Below are positions 57,894-64,000 of a DNA stretch of 64,000 bases, one piece after another. The position numbers and the translations under genes are program-made. This stretch comes from Mangifera indica. Taxonomy: Eukaryota; Streptophyta; Magnoliopsida; Sapindales; Anacardiaceae. The notes under the pieces were generated by a model, which saw only the letters and a list, made by a program, of their open reading frames with translations, was not told where the DNA came from and did no database searches. The number at the start of each line of letters is the position of its first letter. Positions within the stretch are counted from its first letter, which is position 1. The stretch is taken from positions 20,992,928 to 21,056,927 of the forward strand of contig NC_058138.1 of NCBI RefSeq assembly GCF_011075055.1, written 5' to 3'.

Positions 57894-58906
57894 ATGGGGC
57901 AAAATGAAAGCACTCGATCAAAGCTCAAGCCGGGTGATCATATTTACAGTAATAGGTTTGAGATTGATATTGTGATGGAGAAAGTGAATGCCTACTATCA
58001 TCACGGTAAGTTTTCATATATATTAAGGGATTATTTGGTTCTCAATAAATAATTATTACTTTAATAATTTATCTTTTATCGTTTATATTATCTTGTTTAG
58101 TTTTTTAATAATAAAATATTAAAATAATTTATTATTATCAATGGTGATGTGAGATCTTTACATTAGTTATTAAAATATTATCAAAATAATCTTAATTTTA
58201 TTATAATTATATATTTATTTATTAATTTTTTTAAGACAAAAATAACTTTATTTTCAATTAATATAATAATTATATTTAAGGGTATTTTAGTAAAATAATA
58301 TATTTATATTATTTTATTATTTCTAATTAAACACAATAATTATTTATATATACTAAATTTTATCAAATATAGTAATCACTTATATCAATTAATCTTTTAA
58401 ACGATCTATTGTCATAATAATTATTTAAACCAAACGTTAAGTAAGTCTAACAGCTGCTTGAACAGCTAGTCATTCTACTATTTGTTATGTTTATTATAAC
58501 AGGAATATATGTGGGGGATGACAGTGTCATTCATTTCCTACCACCTGCAAAGCAAAGCAACTCTTCTGTCCCATGTAAAAGATGCGGGCACACACCAAGT
58601 TTACACTATGGGATCGTCCGTACATGCGTGGATTGCTTTCTTGATCGTCATTCATTATATATAAATGATTGTGGTGGCTGCAAGCCACCCTCTGAGGTTG
58701 TGAAGACTGCCATGGAATTTTGCGATGGAATAAGGTCCTTTGGTGAGTATGATCTTTTGAATAACAACTGTGAGCACTTTGCGACCTTTTGTAAAACAGG
58801 CGAAAAGTCATCTCAGCAAGTTGAGGATGCACCTTACAAAATTGGCACGGCGGCAGGATGCCTTGTAATTTTTACGGGACTTTTACGTGGTAATAACCAG
58901 AAGTAG
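57894..58906 (+). CDS. LRAT/NC-domain protein, intact array unit 3, 171 aa
   Basis: Two exons, 57894-58005 and 58503-58906, joined within the HHG codon. The protein reads MGQNESTRSKLKPGDHIYSN, YYHHGIYVGDDSVIHF and later NNNCEHFATFCKTG. By comparison with the HRASLS/PLAAT and LRAT family, His36, His48 and Cys127 are the likely catalytic residues of a thiol acyltransferase or phospholipase. Between them are three CxxC pairs (62/65, 79/82, 94/97), also seen in other plant NC-domain proteins, which might hold a metal or disulfides. A short hydrophobic stretch near the C-terminus (about 148-165) could anchor it to membranes. The substrate is not known. It is the only unit in the window with start, splice sites and full frame. 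Its intron contains a MITE. Confidence 0.88.
58027..58440. mobile_element. Tourist-like MITE in the intron of LRAT unit 3
   Basis: Units 1 and 4 read CATTAAGTCTAAC here, whereas unit 3 has about 414 extra bases flanked by TTAA on both sides. The insert begins GGGATTATTTGGTT and ends AAACCAAACG, giving short inverted ends. A TTAA or TAA target duplication is typical of PIF/Harbinger-type MITEs. Confidence 0.75.
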
Positions 58907-59731
58907 AGGTCCCATCACCTTGGAGCATTATGAAGTGTTGAACCAACTCCCTACCAGTAGGCTAAACCTTTGTAAAGGGTTGGATATGTTGACCGACTCG
59001 GTCACTTTTTCCGAACCGAATGGTGAATAAATTTTTCAAAGAAAATAAAAATAAGATAGTGACAGTCTTTACCTGATCAAGATGTCAATATGTAATCACT
59101 GATCTTTCCAACAAAATTTCTTTTACAAATGTAATTTCTAGAAAAGCATAGCTTCAACGCTAATAACCTGATCAACTTATTATTAACTTATCAATTTTTT
59201 CTTTCTCGTAACTATTGCAACAATTAAGTTAAAAATTTAATCTTTTATGTATGGTTAGAATTAGTCAAACTTAAATTTAATCTTTTTTTTTATTTTTAAA
59301 CTTATTCGGGACTAAATTCCCACATTTAATAAAATCAATATATATAAGTGATATATAAGTAAGATAGATTGAATCGTAACACTAGTCAATTAATTTTATG
59401 TAATATGAGTTTTGATATCCACATTTATATATTTCGATAAAACTGAATACTAAAGATTTCTATGTCTAACTACATCAGATACTTCAAGAAAATCTTTTGT
59501 ACAAATGGTTTCTTGGGTTCTTATATTTCTGAAAATTATTGGTGTTAGGTCTATTTTTGAGAAGCTATATTACATGACACTATTCAAAGTTTTTTAAATT
59601 CTTCTTAATTTTGTTTTACAATTTTTGTTTTGAGCTCATTGCCTCTATTGGATTGACTTCATAAAGAGATATTTATGTTAGGATTTAGTTGTTAATAATT
59701 GTGGTGTTTTTATTAATTGGTTTTCTGAGAA
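58907..59731. other. 3' flank of LRAT unit 3
   Basis: AT-rich. Part of it (59500-59700) repeats the FLK 3' flank at about 53030-53220 (ATTTCTGAAAATTATTGGTG), which indicates that duplicated blocks here reached back to the end of the FLK gene. Confidence 0.65.
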
Positions 59732-60378
59732 GGCCAAAAGACTTTTTTTACCAAAGGTTTAGTATATTTTTAAACTCTTTTTCACTCATCAACACCGTTT
59801 TTGGCTGATTTCTTTATCTGACCGAATTTGCCCTCTCAATGCACTCTCCCTTTGTTTGGAATTCCTTCTATGTGGTTTAGTCATGCAAAAAGACTAAGAG
59901 TTGATTTATTTTTGTGCACAACAACTCTTCATTGTTCTTTCATATTCGTGAGCCAATGATAAATAAAGAGTCAACGATAGAAGCTATCGATTCCAGACAT
60001 GATTGTCAATTCCAAACAATTAAGACAAATCAGTGTCTCTGTTGTTTCGTCTAAACAAAGACTCATTTTTTTTGGTGAAGATGAGTCCGAAAAAAGGGTG
60101 AGAGAAAGTTGGAGGGGTGCCGATTGTTGGAGAGAGAGAGGTTTTGTTAGAAAATTGAAATCTTAAAGGGAAAACACAACTTTTCAAAATTTAATCATAG
60201 GAAATGATAGTTTTTCCAAGTAAGGGATAAAAATGATATAATTTTTTATATTTTTTAATATAATTGATTCAATAATATGTTTATAAATTTTGTTAAGTTT
60301 AATAATTCATAAGTGGAAACTTTGGGGGTGTGAGTTTAAAAGGGGGTTAAATCTTGGGTGGGAAAAAGCCTTTTGGCC
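59732..60378. mobile_element. Mutator-like MITE between LRAT units (element I)
   Basis: Left end GGCCAAAAGACTTTTTTTAC; right end on the opposite strand GGCCAAAAGGCTTTTTCCCA. The flanks TTCTGAGAA and TTCTTAAAA agree at 7 of 9 bases. It interrupts the flank shared by the LRAT units. Same family as the elements at 5154, 22539 and 32287. Confidence 0.75.
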
Positions 60379-60758
60379 TTCTTAAAATTTAATGCATGTG
60401 AAGATTGATTTTTTGCGTCTGTGAAGTTTATTTACATGGTAATTACAATGTCAATGATGCTAGAAAAAAATTTTAATTTCATTAGCACCTGATGCAAGCA
60501 CAAACACAGCACATTTTCAAGAATTGTTCAACATATGGAATATATATTGCCACAATTACCCAAGGATAAAGCCATTCCTTGTAAGTTTACTATAACCATA
60601 TATTCATATATGTTAAAGCAATATATCCTTCACTCTCCAGTGCTGGTGAACAATAAAGATCTTTGGCTACTAAATCATGACCTAAATTTATATATATCCA
60701 GGTAGGTTACAAATGTTTGTATATTATCAAGTCGATCAGACTGAACCAGAAAAATTAA

Positions 60759-61357
60759 ATCGGCCAAAAGGAAAGCACTCAATCTAAGCTCAAGCCGGGT
60801 GACCATATTTACAGTAATAGGATTGTGATTGCCTACTACCATCACGGCAAGTTTTCATACATTAAGTCTAACAGCTGCTTGGACAGTTAGTCATTATATT
60901 ATTTGCAATGTTTATTATAACAGGAATATATGTGGGGGACGGCATTGTCATTCATTTCCTACCACCTGCAAAGCAAAGCAACTCTTCTGTCTCAAGAGAA
61001 AGATGCGGGCACACACCAAGTTTACACCATGGGATCGTCCGTACATACGTGGATTGCTTTCTTGATGGCCATTTATTATAAATTGTAGATTATTCGGTTG
61101 ACTGCAAGCCACCCGGTGAGGTTGTGAAGACTGCCATGGATTTTTTCCAAGAAATAAGGTCCTTTGGTGACTACAATGTTTTGTCTAACAACTGTGAGCA
61201 CTTTGCGACCTTCTGTAAAACAGGCAAAAAGTCATCTAAGCAAATTAAGGCTGCAGGTATAACAATTACCACGGCAGGATGTATTAGTGTACTTGGTCTG
61301 TTCGCACATGCAAGTGCTAAAAACAAAGGAGAGTCCCGTCACCTTGGAACATTGTGA
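60759..61357 (+). pseudogene. LRAT/NC-domain unit 4, broken
   Basis: The start codon is ATC instead of ATG (60759-60761). The exon 1 donor is GC instead of GT after 60846. Exon 2 (60924 on) has an in-frame TAA at 61079-61081. The rest still reads KPPGEVVKTAMDFF, SNNCEHFATFCKTG and a hydrophobic end (61250-61310), with stop at 61355-61357. The first CxxC is changed to SRERC. Confidence 0.88.
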
Positions 61358-62668
61358 AGGGTTGAACGAAAATGAATACTGAGAGTTTCTCTGTTTAACT
61401 ACATCAAATAAATCAATTTGCACGCATGTAACTGGACCTGTGAGATGCTCTCCTAGTTTGTGTCCAGTATCCTTAGTTCTCCTGGGAACTTGGGGTTCGC
61501 TGCTTGTAAACGAAAACTCCTCAATCGTTTGATTGAATAAAGCCCGACTTCTCCTTTCCTATTCAAAGTAAATCATAAAAGAAAGTCATTAGATTGACTA
61601 TATATATATAAATATAAAAGATATGTTTTTACTATAAAAAATAACACCTATAAATCATCATTATTTGGCGAAACTGCATGTACCGTAAATGAATGACAAA
61701 TGAGAAGAGAAAAGTAACGAGGTCCATTAGTCTCTTAATTGATTTTATCAGTTTGAATATTTATTATTCTTAAGAGATGGAAGATATATATAACCTTCCC
61801 TTGATGGATAAGCTAACATTCAAAGCATCTCTATGCCTTTTGATCGCAGGCATTACCAACGTATGAAGATTCCTCAAGTCAACAGTGTAATTTATTCTTG
61901 TATAGCATTAATACAAAGTAATTCCTTAACATTTTCAGTCTAGCCATTCCTATAAAACGATTATTCGAATTCCTTGACAAACTAACAGTTTTGTTCCATT
62001 TTTCCAAAATTTCTGGATTCTCTATATACTAAATTATTATTCTTTTTGTGTATCTGCATTTGTCAAGGTTGCTATTGATCTTCTCCAAAGGAAAAGGCTT
62101 CTGTAAATACTATTTTATTGCAATCCCCGGCTGTTCTGTTAAAACTGGAAGCAAGCCATCATTTATACATAAATGAGGTTACTGCTGTAAGTTCTTTCAG
62201 TTCCAACTTATTAGAATGATCAAGTAGTTGACCACACATTCAGAGAATTCGATCTGGATATATATAACTTAATGAAACCAGCTGTTATTCAAGATATATA
62301 TCTAAAAACCATTATTGTTGTAAACATATATAGTGTCCTGCTTCCTGCAGGTTTCCGTTTACTTTGAATCAAATGTTAAAATTCAATTACATAAGCATCT
62401 GATGCAAGCACTAACATATAGCACATTTTGAAGAGTAGCTAAACATATCGAACATATATATTCCATAAGGATCATTTGCATAAAGCAATTCCTTAAGAGT
62501 TTTTCTGCAACCATTCATATGTGTAATAGCAACATATTGCTGCAGTATCCAGTACTGTTTATCAAGGGGAATAATGTTGGACTATTTATGCTTTCAGCTT
62601 TGGCTCCATCAATTTCCTACCCAATAAAGATCTTTTGCCACTAAACCATGATCTAAATCTATACATAT
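61358..62668. repeat. 3' flank of LRAT unit 4, duplicate of the unit 1 flank
   Basis: Matches about 54180-55290. From 62630 the sequence enters the 5' flank of another unit (GATCTTTTGCCACTAAACCATGATCTAAATCTATA), which is cut by the copia LTR at 62669. Confidence 0.8.
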
Positions 62669-63235
62669 TGTTAGAACTAATTAGGTTTGTTAAGAATGTT
62701 CATGCAAGATTATCAAGATTATTCAGCAACCAAACAGAATAATACAGAATACGAAATCAACAAAAGCAGAAACAGAGAACACAAGAAATACTTGGTTCGG
62801 GTTTCGATTTGAAACCCTACGTCCAAGGCAGAGACAAGTCTCTTAGTCAAATCCACTATAGAAACACAAGCGATTACAGCTTACAGAATACCCTCCGATT
62901 AACCTCTCACGATTATAATACACCGCAAGATAATGCCTCCTAACAAGCCTTCTACCAGACTCAAGACAAACGCACAATCGGAGAAAACCAGGAGATTTCT
63001 CTTTTGGCTCAACTAAATCAAAGAACCAGAACAGTAAACCCTAATCGCAAAACCAGAGCAGAGCAAACCAGGGAGCCGACTCTATCAATCAAACGAGCGC
63101 TCAACTTTAATATAGTTAGGGTTACATTTTAGTGAAAAGACCAGCATGCCCCCAATGTACAAAATGACATTATACACCCTAATAAGTCTTATAATGACCA
63201 AACTCTCCTTAATACTTTTTAAGCCATATTCCACA
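62669..63235 (-). repeat. LTR of a Ty1/copia element
   Basis: The segment runs from TGTTAGAACTAATT to ATATTCCACA, so each strand starts TG and ends CA. The polypurine tract AAGGTGGAG lies directly outside its right end on the minus strand (63236-63250). This is the 3' LTR of the element whose pol follows. The other LTR lies outside the window, so the 5-bp duplication cannot be checked. Confidence 0.8.
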
Positions 63236-63308
63236 TAACTCCACCTTGGCTTAAATTTGGAGATGAAGTGCATTCCACTAGGAGACCTTCTCTGCAGTTT
63301 TATTTCTG

Positions 63309-64000
63309 TCACAGTTTTTGACAAATTTTCAGGACGTTTAAGGCTTCCTTGAACTTGCTCACAGGAACAACTTTAGTCAGAATATCTGCTGGATTCACAC
63401 TAGTCATGATTTTCTCAATCAATATTTGCTTACTGGACAACACATCTCTGATGAAATGAAGTCTCACATCAATATGCTTAGTCCTCTCATGATATGCACT
63501 GTTTTTAGAAAGATGAATGACACTCTGTGAATCACTATAAATCACAGGAATATCTGAACTTAAACCCAGTTCAGATGTGATTCCCTTCAGCCACATAACC
63601 TCCTTCACAGCTTCTATTAAGGCAATATATTCTGCTTCAGTGGTGGATAATGCCACAATAGTTTGCAAGTTACATTTCCAGCTCACAATATTTCCACCAT
63701 AGGTGAAAATATAGCCAGTTAAAGATCTTCTTTTATCCAGATCAGCTGCAAAATCTGAATCACAAAATCCTTTTACAAGTAAACTGTTAGTAGGATCAGA
63801 TGTGAACAATAACCCAAGGTCTGCAGTACCTTTGAGATATTTCATTAACCATTTTACAGCATACCAGTGATCTTTGCAAGGATTGCTCATAAATCTACTT
63901 ACTAGGCTAATAGCATAGGCAATATCAGGTCTTGAACCAATCATTGCATACATCAAACTACCTACTGCATTTGAATAGGGTATTTTATTCATAAATTCAG
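63309..64000 (-). mobile_element. Ty1/copia pol, RNase H end, 5' part outside window
   Basis: The minus-strand frame ends at 63309 and is open to the right edge. It shows the C-terminal part of copia Pol: YSNAVGSLMYAMIGSRPDIA, then the RNase H block GFCDSDFAADLDKRRSLTGY, ALSTTEAEYIAL, IYSDSQSVIHLSKN, YHERTKHIDVRLHFIRD and ADILTK. No stop or frameshift is visible in this part. Integrase and gag would lie to the right. The element is inserted in the flank of the next LRAT unit. Confidence 0.95.

Noticed and set aside
1..64000. tRNA, rRNA or organelle-derived insertions
   Set aside because: I looked for cloverleaf box B text and rRNA or plastid phrases by eye and saw none; a tRNAscan or organelle search would be needed to exclude them.

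Overview
The window is nuclear DNA from a eudicot. The evidence is long AT-rich introns with GT..AG borders, plant-only gene families, copia, TRIM and Mutator-type transposons, and a gene order that matches Arabidopsis chromosome 3. The species cannot be fixed from the sequence.

Layout. Positions 1-2355 hold the 3' part of an intronless ANXUR-type receptor kinase gene (+). A three-exon group IId WRKY gene (+, 7506-9168) follows. An eight-exon gene for a plastid-targeted FAD/NAD(P)-binding oxidoreductase (-, 15604-11789) has a two-exon TFIIH p52/TFB2 fragment just beyond its 3' end. A WVD2-like/TPX2 gene (-, coding 19105-16521) has its 5' UTR exon near 21.1 kb. From 21.2 to 34.4 kb there is no host gene. 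This gap is filled by Mutator-like elements, including a nested stack at 27637-33469. A CYP87-like P450 gene (+, 34450-37282) is followed by a decayed tandem copy (38582-40650). Next come an Alba gene (+, 41408-43355) and a three-KH-domain gene that is the FLK orthologue (+, 46086-52672). From 53.6 kb to the end lies a tandem array of LRAT/NC-domain units, of which one is intact and four are broken. A Ty1/copia element interrupts the array at 62669 and runs off the right edge.

Gene relations. ANX, WRKY39, the FAD oxidoreductase, WDL1, Alba and FLK occur in the same order as Arabidopsis At3g04690, At3g04670, At3g04650, At3g04630, At3g04620 and At3g04610 (locus numbers recalled, not searched). 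They form an inherited collinear block, not a pathway. The P450 pair and transposon stack interrupt the block, and the LRAT array replaces whatever followed FLK.

The most notable structures are the nested Mutator-like stack with readable 9-bp target duplications at every level, a 958-bp almost perfectly palindromic element inside it, a 119-bp x 13 tandem repeat inside a ULP1-carrying element, and the LRAT array.
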